This document shows positions 31,473-41,531 of a stretch of 64,000 bases of DNA, piece by piece. The stretch's first letter is position 1; every line of letters starts with the position of its first letter. Source of the stretch: Kosakonia oryzae (lineage in GTDB: Bacteria; Pseudomonadota; Gammaproteobacteria; Enterobacterales; Enterobacteriaceae); NCBI RefSeq assembly GCF_001658025.2, contig NZ_CP014007.2:2232001-2296000 (forward strand), in the 5' to 3' direction. The notes beneath the pieces were generated by a model. That model was not told the DNA's origin. It was given only the letters and a program-made list of their open reading frames with translations, and did no database searches. The position numbers were made by a program, and so were the translations under genes.

Positions 31473-32440
31473 TCATTCTCCTTGAGCTGGCGCTTCACGG
31501 CACCGCTGACATCAATCTTGAGCAAACCTTAGTCGAATATCAGATAAATCGCGTGCTCCGTTTGGCATTTTGCGCGATTCCAGACTATTTCCCCGCCTGG
31601 TTACGACAAAAATGCGGTTTTTTTGCGCAAAAGTGTGACGAGAGTTGATCAAGGCGGCGTGATTATTTTAGCCATCAAATATGCAGCGGAGTAAAAAATG
31701 GACAATATTGCGGCAGGTCAGCATAGCTGAATGGTTTCATTTAATGTGAGTTCAAAGTGATTAAGTATCACTAAACCATTTCATGCGAAGAATGTTTTCG
31801 CTTGCCACAATTTGCAATACCGCTATGAAATAGTTCTCTGCGTGACTATGTGCTTTCGGCAAATAGCCATACTTTGCTCAATATATTTCTCCAATACTGA
31901 CAAAAGAATCCGAAATAGGGTGTAAAAGCGCTTAAACCATGCATTTAATATGGAATTAGCACTACCAGATATTGTAGTATTTATTCTTATATTTATGTTT
32001 TTAGGATTACTCTTATCACATAATTCTGAGTATATGCTAAGAAAGGAGCGATAGGTATTATCTATTTAATTTCAGCGGGTTAGGAGTTTTTACTTTAATA
32101 AGCTGGCGCGATGATTTGCTGTCTTTAATATTTCTTTCCTCAAGTGAAATTTTTTCTTGAGAATTGTCCTAATTTGCAAAAAAATTAAATAATCCTATTT
32201 CAACAGGTCGGAGATCATATTGAATTGAATAGTCCGATCTGTAAAATTGTGTCACGATAGTCAATAAAAAGTAATAATATTGCAGCCTTGCTTTGTGCAG
32301 GCTCGTGCGGTAGCTATGCCTTTTATTCATTATCACGGCGTTTAGATGGAAAAGGATGAGGTTATTTAGAGCGATTTAACTGCTACTTTCCGAAACGCTC
32401 CAGGTCAACACAGTAATATATTTGCAATGGAAAAAACTCT
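31473..32440. other. AT-rich junction between treA and the T6SS locus
   Basis: About 970 bases, visibly richer in A and T than either flank, with no convincing gene. It must hold the treA promoter (minus strand, near 31473-31700) and probably the secretion operon promoter (plus strand, before 32441). A short inverted repeat CTCAAG/CTTGAG lies at 32139-32161. One 34-codon hydrophobic frame is listed separately. I find no integrase, tRNA end or direct repeat that would mark an insertion site. Confidence 0.6.
31950..32054 (+). CDS. Candidate 34-residue single-helix membrane peptide
   Basis: ATG 31950 opens 34 codons ending at TAG 32052-32054. The peptide has one strongly hydrophobic stretch (residues 8-23, IVVFILIFMFLGLLLS) followed by a charged tail (YMLRKER), the layout of small bacterial membrane proteins. 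There is no good Shine-Dalgarno sequence before the ATG and the region is AT-rich, so a chance frame is quite possible. Confidence 0.25.
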   Translation: MELALPDIVVFILIFMFLGLLLSHNSEYMLRKER

Positions 32441-32935
32441 ATGAACATGCGAATGGTCTTGGCTCTTCTTTTTGTCTTTGGCGTTAGTGGGTGTAAAGCG
32501 CCACCGAAACCGGCTCCAGGCGACGACACCATTGTTACCAGTGAAGTGAATGGCGTTACCTTAACTCACCGTTATGCAGTGCTTGCTCCAACCGAATTTA
32601 ATCCCATTAACCAAAACTATCGCGCGCTTTATCCGGCTTCCGTTATGAGCAAACCGGATTTCGGCGGCAAAGTGATCCGCCAGCTTGAAGCCGGTAAAAC
32701 TTATGTTGTGCTGGGACAGGTTGAGCACTTCTGGATGGCGCTGGCCGATGAAGGGAAGGAAGAGCTGATTGGCTATGTGCCGATGCGCGCCGTGGTGAAA
32801 AGCGAGCTGTATGACAAAACGCTGCGTGAAGATCGTCGTCGCAGAGTCGCGCCGAAAAAACAGACTTGCGTGACGGTAGACGGCAGCGGCAAAGCCTGCA
32901 AAAACGCTAACTCAGGAACCTGGATCATCGATTAA
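32441..32935 (+). CDS. SH3-domain lipoprotein at the head of the T6SS locus
   Basis: A 164-residue predicted lipoprotein with signal peptide and lipobox GVSGC (Cys18). A bacterial SH3-like region lies at about 70-125 (KVIRQLEAGKTYVVL then LIGYVPMRAVV), followed by a basic segment (DRRRRVAPKK) and a two-Cys tail. It begins the plus-strand block and lies 23 bases before tssJ, so it is probably co-expressed with the secretion apparatus. Its function is unknown; the SH3 fold suggests contact with peptidoglycan or a partner protein in the periplasm. Confidence 0.75.
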   Translation: MNMRMVLALLFVFGVSGCKAPPKPAPGDDTIVTSEVNGVTLTHRYAVLAPTEFNPINQNYRALYPASVMSKPDFGGKVIRQLEAGKTYVVLGQVEHFWMALADEGKEELIGYVPMRAVVKSELYDKTLREDRRRRVAPKKQTCVTVDGSGKACKNANSGTWIID

Positions 32936-32958
32936 TCCAGCCGTGACGAGTGCCAGAT

Positions 32959-33465
32959 ATGAATAATAATGCTGTTGTGCGCCAGTTCTGTCTGGTGTTT
33001 TTCTTTGTGCTGGCCACCCTGGCCAGCGGTTGTGGATCTTCTTCACACAGCGTACCTACCAGCTATAACCTTCAGTTCAGGGCTCATCCGCAAATCAATG
33101 AGTCCGCTCCTCTTAAAGTCAGGGTTCTGCTGTTGAAATCGGACGCCACGTTTATGTCTGCCGATTTCTGGTCGCTGCAAAATAACGCTGACAGCGTGCT
33201 GGGTGCCAACCTGCTCAACAGTGATGAATTTTTCCTGATGCCCGGTCAGTTGTCGAAAACGCTGAGTGGCAAAAGCGCGCCGGAGGCGCGTTACATTGGC
33301 GTGATCGCGGAATATCAGGCACTGGATGGCAAGAAATGGCGTATCTCCCTGCCGCTTCCGGTGCAGGGCGAGAGCCACTTCTACGAATTCTGGAAATCCT
33401 CTGCGGACGAACTGGAAGCGAATCTTTTCCTCGACATCAACGGAATTCGCGTCATTTCCAAATAG
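32959..33465 (+). CDS. tssJ: T6SS outer-membrane lipoprotein TssJ
   Basis: Outer-membrane lipoprotein of the T6SS membrane complex, which binds the periplasmic part of TssM. The 168-residue protein has a signal peptide with lipobox LASGC (Cys25) and the family core YNLQFRAHPQIN...APLKVRVLLLK. The ATG at 32959 gives a normal signal peptide; an in-frame GTG lies nine bases upstream. tssK follows after 24 bases. Confidence 0.92.
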   Translation: MNNNAVVRQFCLVFFFVLATLASGCGSSSHSVPTSYNLQFRAHPQINESAPLKVRVLLLKSDATFMSADFWSLQNNADSVLGANLLNSDEFFLMPGQLSKTLSGKSAPEARYIGVIAEYQALDGKKWRISLPLPVQGESHFYEFWKSSADELEANLFLDINGIRVISK

Positions 33466-33489
33466 CGCCAGCCTAAACAGGAAAACAGT

Positions 33490-34833
33490 ATGAATAAAGC
33501 AGAAAAGGTCATATGGACCGAAGGTATGTTTCTGCGTCCTCATCATTTTCAGCGTGCGGAAAGTTACCTGCAACATCACATTCGTGAGTGGGGGACACTG
33601 CAACGCCCGTACCTTTGGGGCTACCTGGATCTTGAACTGGATGACGCGATGTTGCGTCAGGGCTGTATCGCCCTGAGCTCTGCCAGTGGTTTGCTGCCGG
33701 ACGGCACTTTTTTCTCTTTCCACGATGCACGCCAGGCGCCTGCGCCGCTGGCTATCCCGGACAACACCAGTAATGAGCGCGTGGTGCTGGCGTTACCGGC
33801 GCGGCGCGGCGGACGGGATGAAGTCATTTTCAGCGAAGAGAAAGATTCGCTGGCGCGTTACGTCACCTGGGAAAGCGAAGTGGATGATGACAACGCCATG
33901 TCCGTCGGACCGGCTGCCGTGCAGTTTGGTCGTTTGCGTCTGAAACTGATGCTGGAAAAAGATCTGAGCGCCGAATGGACGGCTATTGGCGTGGTCCACG
34001 TGCTGGAGAAGCGTAACGATAATCACGTTCGCCTCGATACACGTTATATCCCGCCGGTACTCAACGCCATCAATAATCCGCTGCTGTATGGCGCGCTCAA
34101 CGATCTGCAAAGTTTGCTGCTGCAGCGCAGCCAGCAAATCGGTCAGCGCCTGCGCCAGCCGGGGCGTTTTAATACCTCGGAAATGGTGGAGTTCACGCTG
34201 CTGGCGTTGATCAATCACCACGTTGGTGAGGTGGCGCATCTGAAAACGCTGCCGATGATCCACCCGGAAGAGCTGTGGCGTAGCTGGCTGGCGTTCGCCA
34301 CGGAGCTGACGACCTGGACTGCAGCACGTTCGCCGGAAGAGACGCTGCCGGTTTATGACCATGACGATCTCGCGGGCTGCTTCAGCAAGCTGCAATTGAT
34401 GCTGCGCCAGGGGCTGTCGCTGGTGATGGAGGAGCACGCTATCCAGCTTCCGCTCACTGAACGCACTCACGGCCTGAATGTCGCCACGCTGCCGAATACC
34501 AGCATGGCGCGGGAGTTCGGCTTTGTGCTGGCGGTCAAGGCCAACGTGCCGGGCGAAATCCTGCAAACCCATTTCCCGGCGCAGATGAAAGTCGCCCCGG
34601 TCACCAAAATCCGCGATCTGGTACAGCTCCAGTTGCCCGGCATGATGCTACGCGCCATGCCGGTCGCGCCGCCGCAAATTCCGTGGCATGCCGGTTACAA
34701 CTATTTCGAGCTGGAAAAAGGCGGCGAACTCTGGAACGAAATGGAGAAATCGGGGGCTTTCGCACTGCATCTGGCGGGCGAATTCCCGGGTCTTGATATG
34801 GAGTTTTGGGCCATCCGAAGCCCGACTGAATAA
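33490..34833 (+). CDS. tssK: T6SS baseplate protein TssK
   Basis: Trimeric baseplate component that links the TssE-F-G wedges to the TssL/TssM membrane complex. The 447-residue protein carries the family start VIWTEGMFLRPHHFQ and the C-terminal FELEKGGELWNEMEKSG. The length is typical (about 445). It sits in the tssJ-tssK-tssL-tssM order usual for enterobacterial clusters, 18 bases before tssL. Confidence 0.96.
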   Translation: MNKAEKVIWTEGMFLRPHHFQRAESYLQHHIREWGTLQRPYLWGYLDLELDDAMLRQGCIALSSASGLLPDGTFFSFHDARQAPAPLAIPDNTSNERVVLALPARRGGRDEVIFSEEKDSLARYVTWESEVDDDNAMSVGPAAVQFGRLRLKLMLEKDLSAEWTAIGVVHVLEKRNDNHVRLDTRYIPPVLNAINNPLLYGALNDLQSLLLQRSQQIGQRLRQPGRFNTSEMVEFTLLALINHHVGEVAHLKTLPMIHPEELWRSWLAFATELTTWTAARSPEETLPVYDHDDLAGCFSKLQLMLRQGLSLVMEEHAIQLPLTERTHGLNVATLPNTSMAREFGFVLAVKANVPGEILQTHFPAQMKVAPVTKIRDLVQLQLPGMMLRAMPVAPPQIPWHAGYNYFELEKGGELWNEMEKSGAFALHLAGEFPGLDMEFWAIRSPTE

Positions 34834-34850
34834 GAGAGCGAGCGCACAAT

Positions 34851-36089
34851 ATGCAGGAACAAAACGCCGCCGGCAGTGATGCCGCTCTGGCAGGAGCCAG
34901 TGGTAACAATCCTTTGGTCGCAGCGGCAAACCCGCTACTTAATGCGATACCGCAAATCCGCTATTCGGTCTCCCATGACGATCAAAGCGGTTTGCGTCAG
35001 CATTTAATTGATGAGATCCGCCGTTTTGAAGTGCGCTGCCAGCAATCCGGGCTGGCCTACGAGGTGATCGTGGGCGCGCGCTACTGCCTCTGTACCGCGC
35101 TGGATGAAGCCGCAGCGCTGACGCCGTGGGGCAGCCGTGGTGTCTGGTCCGGCAGCGGCCTGCTGGTGACATTCCACAACGAAACCTGGGGCGGGGAGAA
35201 GTTCTTCCAGCTATTGGCACGGTTGTCGCAAAACCCGCGCGAGCACATCGCCTTGCTGGAGCTGATCAACTTCTGCCTGCTGCTTGGCTTTGAAGGCCGC
35301 TACCGGGTGATGGACAACGGCCGCACGCAGCTGGAAACCATCAAGCAGCGCCTGTGGCAAATGATCCGTGGCGTGCGTGGTAACTATCCGCCGCCGCTTT
35401 CGCCGCACCCGGAAGATCAACCGGTGATGCGTAAACTCTGGCGTCCGGTGATCCCATTATGGGCCTGTGTCGGGCTGGCGGGCTTCCTCGCCTGCCTGTT
35501 CTATATCGTGCTCAACTGGCGGCTTGGCGATAACACCAGCCCGGTGCTGGCGAAAATCTATCAGACGCAACTGCCGGAAGCGACCATTGCCCAACCCGCG
35601 GCGAGTGCGCCGCCAGTGCTTAATCTGCGCGCCTTCCTGCGCCCGGAAATTCAACAAGGGCTGGTGGCGGTGCGCGATGAAGCCGATCGCAGCGTGGTGA
35701 CCTTAAAAGGCGATGGGCTGTTTGCTTCCGGTTCGACGGTGGCGCGAGACAGCTATGAACCGGTGATCGACCGCGTCGCCCAGGCGATGAACAATGTCAG
35801 CGGCCGCATTTTGGTGGTCGGCTTTAGCGATAACGTGCCGATCCGCAGCGCGCGATTCGCCTCTAACTATGAGCTCTCTCTGGAGCGTGCGCGCTCGGTG
35901 CAGTCGCTGCTGCAAAAACACCTGTCGCAGCCGGAACGCGTGAAAGCGGAAGGGCGAGGGGAGATGAACCCGATCGCGCCGAACAACACGCCGGAAAACC
36001 GCGCCCGCAACCGCCGCGTAGAGATTACTTTGCTGGTGTCGCCGGAAAATACGGCCGCCGAGCTGAACGGACTGCCGCAAGGAAACTAA
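34851..36089 (+). CDS. tssL: T6SS inner-membrane protein TssL with OmpA-like domain
   Basis: DotU-family inner-membrane component (412 residues). The cytoplasmic DotU domain (about 25-185, with CLCTALDEAAALTPWG) is followed by one membrane helix at about 203-220. A C-terminal OmpA/MotB-like peptidoglycan-binding domain lies at about 290-400 (GFSDNVPIRS, NRARNRRVEI). The fused OmpA domain can anchor the complex to the cell wall directly; in other systems a separate TagL does this. tssM follows after three bases. Confidence 0.96.
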   Translation: MQEQNAAGSDAALAGASGNNPLVAAANPLLNAIPQIRYSVSHDDQSGLRQHLIDEIRRFEVRCQQSGLAYEVIVGARYCLCTALDEAAALTPWGSRGVWSGSGLLVTFHNETWGGEKFFQLLARLSQNPREHIALLELINFCLLLGFEGRYRVMDNGRTQLETIKQRLWQMIRGVRGNYPPPLSPHPEDQPVMRKLWRPVIPLWACVGLAGFLACLFYIVLNWRLGDNTSPVLAKIYQTQLPEATIAQPAASAPPVLNLRAFLRPEIQQGLVAVRDEADRSVVTLKGDGLFASGSTVARDSYEPVIDRVAQAMNNVSGRILVVGFSDNVPIRSARFASNYELSLERARSVQSLLQKHLSQPERVKAEGRGEMNPIAPNNTPENRARNRRVEITLLVSPENTAAELNGLPQGN

Positions 36090-36092
36090 AGG

Positions 36093-39000
36093 ATGAATAT
36101 GTTGCTTTCATTGCTGACCAACCGCATTTTGTGGGGTTTCCTTGGCGTGACGGGGCTGGCTGCCGTGATCTGGATGATCGGCCCGCTGCTCTCCGTCGTC
36201 GACTCCCGCCCGCTTGAGTCAGAGCAAAACCGCATGATCACTATTGCGGTGATGTACCTGATTTGGGTTCACAGCCACATTGTGCCGCGCCTCTATAATG
36301 CCTGGCTCAACCGCAAGCTGATGGACAACCTGAAAAGCGAAGAGGCCAAAGATCCGGTCGAGCGCAAACGCCTGAACAGTGAAGATCAGATACTCAATGA
36401 GCGCTTTGAAGAGGCCGCACAGGTACTGAAAAAAGCCCATTTTAACCAGCCGGGCCAGCGCGGACTGTGGACGCAGCGCTTCAGCACCCAGTATCTGTAT
36501 CAGTTACCGTGGTACGTGATCATTGGTGCGCCAGGTTCCGGGAAAACCACTGCGCTGGTGAACTCCGGCCTGCAATTCCCGCTGGCGGATCGTTTTGGTA
36601 AAACCGCGCTGCGCGGCATCGGCGGAACGCGCAACTGCGACTGGTGGTTCACCAACGAAGCGGTGCTGCTGGATACCGCCGGTCGTTACACCACGCAGGA
36701 GAGCGAGCAGGTCCAGGACGCCAGCGAATGGGCGAAATTCCTCGGTCTGCTGCAAAAATACCGCCGTCGCCAGCCGATTAACGGCGTGATTGTAACGATC
36801 AGCATTGCCGATCTGCTGACGCAATCCGCCGAAGCCTCCCGCGAGCAGGCGCTTAATCTGCGCCAGCGCCTGACCGAGTTGCATGAGCAGTTGGGCATTC
36901 GTTTCCCGGTTTACGTGCTGGTCACCAAAGCCGATTTGCTGAAAGGTTTTCGCGCCTATTTTGCCAGTTTTGATAAAGCGCAGCGCGATCAGATCTGGGG
37001 TTTCACCTTCCCGTGGGAAAAAGCCAGGCTTGCGGATTTCGACTTGCAGGGCAGTTTTCTGCAGGAATTTGCTCTGTTACAGCAGCGGCTGGATGCGGCG
37101 CTGCCGGATACGCTATTGCGGGAAAGCGATGCACAGGCGCGCGCGGAATGTTTCCTGTTTCCGCAGGAATTCGCCGCACTTCGCCCGCTGCTGTCTGACT
37201 ACCTGAACACATTGTTTGCCCGTTCTAACTTCGAAACCGAATTCTCGCCGCGCGGTATCTACTTTGCCAGCGGTACACAGGAGGGTCTGCCTTTCGACCG
37301 CGTAATGGGCGAACTCAGCCGGGCGCTCTCGCTGCCGCAGGGGAAAGCCGGGGATAACTGGGATTCGGTGAGTAAAGAGGAGCCAGTACCGGGCGGAAAA
37401 GGGCAGAGCTTCTTTATCAAGCATGTGCTGCAAAACGTCATCTTCCAGGAAGCGGGTATTGCCGGGCAAAACCGCTGGTGGGAACTCCGCAGCCGGGCAG
37501 TGATCTGGTCTGGTTATGCGGCGTTGCTGGCGCTGCTGATTGTTATCAGCGCCTTGTGGCTGACCAGCTACGGCAATAACAAAGATTACCTTGATGAAGT
37601 GCAGGCCAAAGTGCCGGCGCTGGATCAGGAGATCAAAGCGCTGCGTAGCCGCCAGCAGGGCGATCTGTTTGCCATGCTGCCGCTGCTGAACGGGCTTTCC
37701 GCGCTGCCGCAGAGCGACGCTTTCGACATCAACAACCCGCCGATCACCCGCCGCATGGGATTGTATCGTGGTAATGATGTGGCTGACGCCTCACAGACGC
37801 TGTACCAGAAAGCACTGCAACAGATGCTGTTACCGGAAGTGGCGATGCGCATTACCACCTGGCTGCGCAACGATAACGGCAGCGATGTGGAATATAGCTA
37901 CGAAGCGCTGAAAGCCTACCAGATGCTCTATCAGCCGAAACATTACGACGGCAAATTCCTGCACTCATGGGTGATGCTCAATCTGGAACGCAATCTGCCA
38001 CAGAACGTCACCAAAGCGCAGATCCGCCAGCTTGAATGGCATCTGACGCAACTGCTGGAGCCGCAAATTCAGTCGTCGCCGTACGCTAAAGATGAGGCGT
38101 TAATCAGCCGTGAGCAGGCAATGATTAATCAGCAACCGCTCTCCACGCGCGTTTATGGCCGTCTGAAACGTCTGCTGGAACATGATGACAATCTGAAGCC
38201 GGTTTCGCTGGCTTCACTGGGCGGACCGCAAAGCGAGCTGGTCTTTTCGCGCAAAAGCGGCAAGCCAGTGAGTGAAGGGCTGCCGGGGCTGTACACGCCG
38301 GACGGCTACTGGAATACCTTCAACGCAAAGATCGCACCGGTAACCGCTTCCCTGCATGAAGATGATAGCTGGGTACTGGGCGCGACCACGCAGTCGGAAG
38401 ACAAACAGCAGACGGATAACGCGGTGCGCCAGCTCTACGCCCGCGACTTTATCGCCCTGTGGGACAGCTTCTTAAGCGACATTCAGTTGAATAACAGCGC
38501 CGATCTGAATCAGCGCATCAATACGGCGCGTTTGCTTTCCGGCAATAACTCACCGCTGCGTCGGCTGGTGCTCAACCTGAGCCAGCAACTGAAACTGACG
38601 CGGGATGAGCCGGAAGAGGCTGAAAAAGCGAAAAGTGCCGGCAGCACTAACCGTGGTACGCAGATGCTGGAAACCCTGTTCAGCAACCACGATGGCGCAG
38701 CAGAAACCACCAATGCCGCAGCCAGCCAGACACCGGAACAGCGTGTAACCGAACACTTTGCGCCGATTATCGAACTGGCGCAGCCACTGGAAAAGGGCGG
38801 GAAAACCATCGTTTTTGATGATTTTCTTAAGCAGGTTGATGAGCTGTACCGCTATCTGACCGCCGTTCAGGATGCTGCCAACAGCGGGATGCCCCCGCCG
38901 GGTGGTGAAGCAATCAGCCGTTTACAGGCCAGCGCCGGACGTCTGCCTGGCGGCCTGCAAACGATGTTCAGCAACATGGCCGTAGGTGCCAGCAGCGATA

Positions 39001-39707
39001 CACAGCGCCGGGATCTGGAAAATGTTCGCAAGCGTATCAGCGTTGAAGTGGGCAGCTTCTGCCGTCAGGCCATTGCCGGGCGTTATCCGCTGGTGCGCTC
39101 AGCCAGCAGTGAAGTGACGCCGGACGATCTGGCGCGGATGTTCGCGCCGGGCACCGGTCTGATGGATACCTTCTTTCGCGATAACCTGACGAATAAAGTC
39201 GATACCACGCAGTCCACCTGGCGCTTTATGCCGGGTATCGACGGCAAAACGCTGCCGGGCAGCGAAGGTGTGCTGGTGCCGTTCCAGCAGGCGCAGTCTA
39301 TCCGCGATGCTTTCTTTGCCAATGGCAGCACCACGCCGTCGTTTCGCACCACCGTGCGCACGGTGCGTATGGATAACACCATCCTGACCATGACGCTGGA
39401 TGTGGACGGGCAAATTCTGCGTTACAGCCACGGGCCGCAGGCGGTACAAATCGTTAACTGGCCGGGATCGGGCGGAACCAACCAGGTGCGGATGCAACTC
39501 GGTCTGGCCAGCGGCACAACCGCGACGCTGGTTACCAACGGCGCGTGGGCACTGAATCGCTTTTTCGATAAAGCCCGCGTCAGCCCCGGCAGTAGTAGCC
39601 TTAGCCGCCAGGCGACATTCACCGTTGACGGGCATCAGGTGACGCTGGAGTTTGCGCCTAACAGCATCCGCAACCCGTTCCAGCTTCCCCGTTTCGCATG
39701 TCCTTGA
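36093..39707 (+). CDS. tssM: T6SS membrane complex protein TssM (IcmF)
   Basis: Large inner-membrane protein of 1204 residues bridging to TssJ. Two N-terminal helices (about 12-60) come first, then a cytoplasmic NTPase-like domain with Walker A GAPGSGKTT near residues 146-153. A third helix lies near 470-490 and a long periplasmic region follows, ending in the IcmF C-terminal domain. The C-terminus ends PRFACP. The stop lies 17 bases before the tagF ATG, with translation probably reinitiating. Confidence 0.96.
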   Translation: MNMLLSLLTNRILWGFLGVTGLAAVIWMIGPLLSVVDSRPLESEQNRMITIAVMYLIWVHSHIVPRLYNAWLNRKLMDNLKSEEAKDPVERKRLNSEDQILNERFEEAAQVLKKAHFNQPGQRGLWTQRFSTQYLYQLPWYVIIGAPGSGKTTALVNSGLQFPLADRFGKTALRGIGGTRNCDWWFTNEAVLLDTAGRYTTQESEQVQDASEWAKFLGLLQKYRRRQPINGVIVTISIADLLTQSAEASREQALNLRQRLTELHEQLGIRFPVYVLVTKADLLKGFRAYFASFDKAQRDQIWGFTFPWEKARLADFDLQGSFLQEFALLQQRLDAALPDTLLRESDAQARAECFLFPQEFAALRPLLSDYLNTLFARSNFETEFSPRGIYFASGTQEGLPFDRVMGELSRALSLPQGKAGDNWDSVSKEEPVPGGKGQSFFIKHVLQNVIFQEAGIAGQNRWWELRSRAVIWSGYAALLALLIVISALWLTSYGNNKDYLDEVQAKVPALDQEIKALRSRQQGDLFAMLPLLNGLSALPQSDAFDINNPPITRRMGLYRGNDVADASQTLYQKALQQMLLPEVAMRITTWLRNDNGSDVEYSYEALKAYQMLYQPKHYDGKFLHSWVMLNLERNLPQNVTKAQIRQLEWHLTQLLEPQIQSSPYAKDEALISREQAMINQQPLSTRVYGRLKRLLEHDDNLKPVSLASLGGPQSELVFSRKSGKPVSEGLPGLYTPDGYWNTFNAKIAPVTASLHEDDSWVLGATTQSEDKQQTDNAVRQLYARDFIALWDSFLSDIQLNNSADLNQRINTARLLSGNNSPLRRLVLNLSQQLKLTRDEPEEAEKAKSAGSTNRGTQMLETLFSNHDGAAETTNAAASQTPEQRVTEHFAPIIELAQPLEKGGKTIVFDDFLKQVDELYRYLTAVQDAANSGMPPPGGEAISRLQASAGRLPGGLQTMFSNMAVGASSDTQRRDLENVRKRISVEVGSFCRQAIAGRYPLVRSASSEVTPDDLARMFAPGTGLMDTFFRDNLTNKVDTTQSTWRFMPGIDGKTLPGSEGVLVPFQQAQSIRDAFFANGSTTPSFRTTVRTVRMDNTILTMTLDVDGQILRYSHGPQAVQIVNWPGSGGTNQVRMQLGLASGTTATLVTNGAWALNRFFDKARVSPGSSSLSRQATFTVDGHQVTLEFAPNSIRNPFQLPRFACP

Positions 39708-39724
39708 ACTGCAAAGGAACGCCA

Positions 39725-40432
39725 ATGACGATGACTTCAGCAATTAGCTGGTACGGAAAACTGCCGAGTGCCGGTGATTTTTTACAGCGCCGCTTTCCCG
39801 ATGCGCTGCAACGGCAGTGGTCCCACTGGTTCCAGGTGGGGTTGATGAACTGGCAAAAAGAAGAGCAGCGCGCCAGCGATCGCCAGTTCGGCAATGCGCC
39901 GGTGTGGAATTTTGTTGTCCCGCCTATGCTTGGCGGGCAGCAAGTGCAGATGGGGTGTCTGCTGCCGGGGCGCGACAGCGTCGGGCGCCAGTATCCGATT
40001 TGCGCGCTGATGGCGATTAACCCGCTGGAGTGGACGCCGCGCCATCTGGCGCAGGCAGGTGACTGGTATCAGCAACTGGGCCGCACGCTGCTGCACGCTA
40101 TCCGCAATGGCTACTCGCCGGAACAGCTCGACCAGGCACTGCTGTCGATTCCGCCCGTGCAACTGGTTGCGCCGGAGTCGCGCTCGGAAATTCTTGACGT
40201 AATCGGTTATGAAGGCGACGGTGAATCGACCATTGGCTGGAATCAGGCCGCCGAATGTTTTGACCCGTTGCGCCAGATCAGTTTCTGGTGGACTAACCGC
40301 AGCGACGGCTATCCGCTTTATACACACGTACATAGCGGCAATTTTACCGGGCAGCTCTTTACGCTGCTGTTTGACCCGGCGGGGGGAGCAAGACCCGGTC
40401 GCCACGGTCTTTACCCACCGATGTTTGAATAA
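39725..40432 (+). CDS. tagF: T6SS-associated protein TagF
   Basis: A 235-residue protein of the TagF/ImpM family, with the signature WYGKLPSAGDFLQRRFP at the start. In Pseudomonas and Serratia TagF represses T6SS assembly post-translationally and is countered by the threonine phosphorylation pathway; ppkA and pppA later in this locus fit that role. The start at 39725 has AAGGA eight bases upstream. An in-frame ATG at 39698 overlaps tssM and adds unconserved residues. Confidence 0.93.
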   Translation: MTMTSAISWYGKLPSAGDFLQRRFPDALQRQWSHWFQVGLMNWQKEEQRASDRQFGNAPVWNFVVPPMLGGQQVQMGCLLPGRDSVGRQYPICALMAINPLEWTPRHLAQAGDWYQQLGRTLLHAIRNGYSPEQLDQALLSIPPVQLVAPESRSEILDVIGYEGDGESTIGWNQAAECFDPLRQISFWWTNRSDGYPLYTHVHSGNFTGQLFTLLFDPAGGARPGRHGLYPPMFE

Positions 40433-40443
40433 GCAGGTTGCGG

Positions 40444-41457
40444 ATGACGATTGACTCTTTACTGGCTCCGGTCACGCCGGAGCAGCCGTGCGGCGAAAAT
40501 CTGGAGTATGACGCCGACTTCCAGGCGATGGAACAGGCCAGCCTCGGTAAAGCCGAGCAGCAGTTCGGCAGCACGATCATTCCTGCCGAACCCGCCGACT
40601 GGAACCGCGTGGAAAAACTGGCCACCTCGCTGCTGGAACGCACGAAAGATATTCGCGTTATGCTGGCGCTGACCCACGCATGGACGCGTCGCCGTGGGCT
40701 GGAAGGCTATGCAGATGGTTTGCTGCTGCTGGGCCAGGCGCTGGCGCTGTACTGGGATCAGCTTTGGCCGTCGCTTACCGATGGCGGTGAATTCGATCCC
40801 TTCTACCGCATTAATGCGCTGGCCGCGCTGAGTGACAAATCTGCGCTCACCACCACGCTGCGCCAGTCGATACTGTTACGCAGTAATGGTGACGAGCTGA
40901 ACGTGCGCGATGCGCAGGCGCTGCTGGATGGCAGCAAAACCGAATGCGCGGGTTACCCGGGCGGTCGGGTGCGTTTGATTGATGAACTGGTACGCGGCGG
41001 TCAGCCCGGTATTGAAGCTATCGGGCAGATTGAAGGGCGCCTGCAAACCATCCGTACATGGCTGCTGGAACAACTGGGCGAAAGCGGGGTGCCGGAAATG
41101 GAACAGTTACTGAAAACAGTCAGCATGATTGCCGGAGCGAGCCGCGCTTCCCGTGGCGATGAGCAGCCTGCACCGTCCGCAGGGGAGGAGCAAAAAGCCC
41201 CGGCGCCGCAGCCGGTTGCCGCACCGCTCGCAGCGCACACCGACTGGCGCACAGCGCAGGTAACGACGCGCGCCGACGCTCAGTTGATGCTGGAGAAAGT
41301 GAAGCAATACTTTACTCAGCATGAACCGAGCCACCCGGCACCGCTGATGATCGATCGCGTACAGCGATTAATCGAACTCGATTTTATGGAAATTATTCGC
41401 GATCTGGCGCCCGATGGCGTAAGCCAGTTGCAAAACATCTTTGGGCGTCAGGAGTGA
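40444..41457 (+). CDS. tssA: T6SS protein TssA (ImpA-N family)
   Basis: A 337-residue TssA. The N-terminal ImpA_N domain is shown by PVTPEQPCGENLEYDADF, followed by a helical middle and a Pro/Ala-rich linker (about 240-265). A short C-terminal domain ends in DLAPDGVSQLQNIFG. TssA proteins cap or prime tail-sheath growth. The length places it in the shorter class. The ATG at 40444 is preferred over an upstream in-frame TTG. Confidence 0.93.
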   Translation: MTIDSLLAPVTPEQPCGENLEYDADFQAMEQASLGKAEQQFGSTIIPAEPADWNRVEKLATSLLERTKDIRVMLALTHAWTRRRGLEGYADGLLLLGQALALYWDQLWPSLTDGGEFDPFYRINALAALSDKSALTTTLRQSILLRSNGDELNVRDAQALLDGSKTECAGYPGGRVRLIDELVRGGQPGIEAIGQIEGRLQTIRTWLLEQLGESGVPEMEQLLKTVSMIAGASRASRGDEQPAPSAGEEQKAPAPQPVAAPLAAHTDWRTAQVTTRADAQLMLEKVKQYFTQHEPSHPAPLMIDRVQRLIELDFMEIIRDLAPDGVSQLQNIFGRQE

Positions 41458-41531
41458 CGCGTACCGTGTTATGACGGCAGGCGCGTCGCCGGCCGTCAAA
41501 CCTTCACCGCGCATATTCGATGGAGAACATC

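Noticed and set aside
31950-32054. Assigning the 34-residue peptide to a known small protein such as KdpF or CydX
   Set aside because: No residue pattern beyond a generic hydrophobic helix is shared, and there is no partner operon next to it.
33793-34572. 259-codon minus-strand frame opposite tssK
   Set aside because: Gln/Arg/His-rich composition typical of antisense translation of a conserved gene; no start signal or domain.
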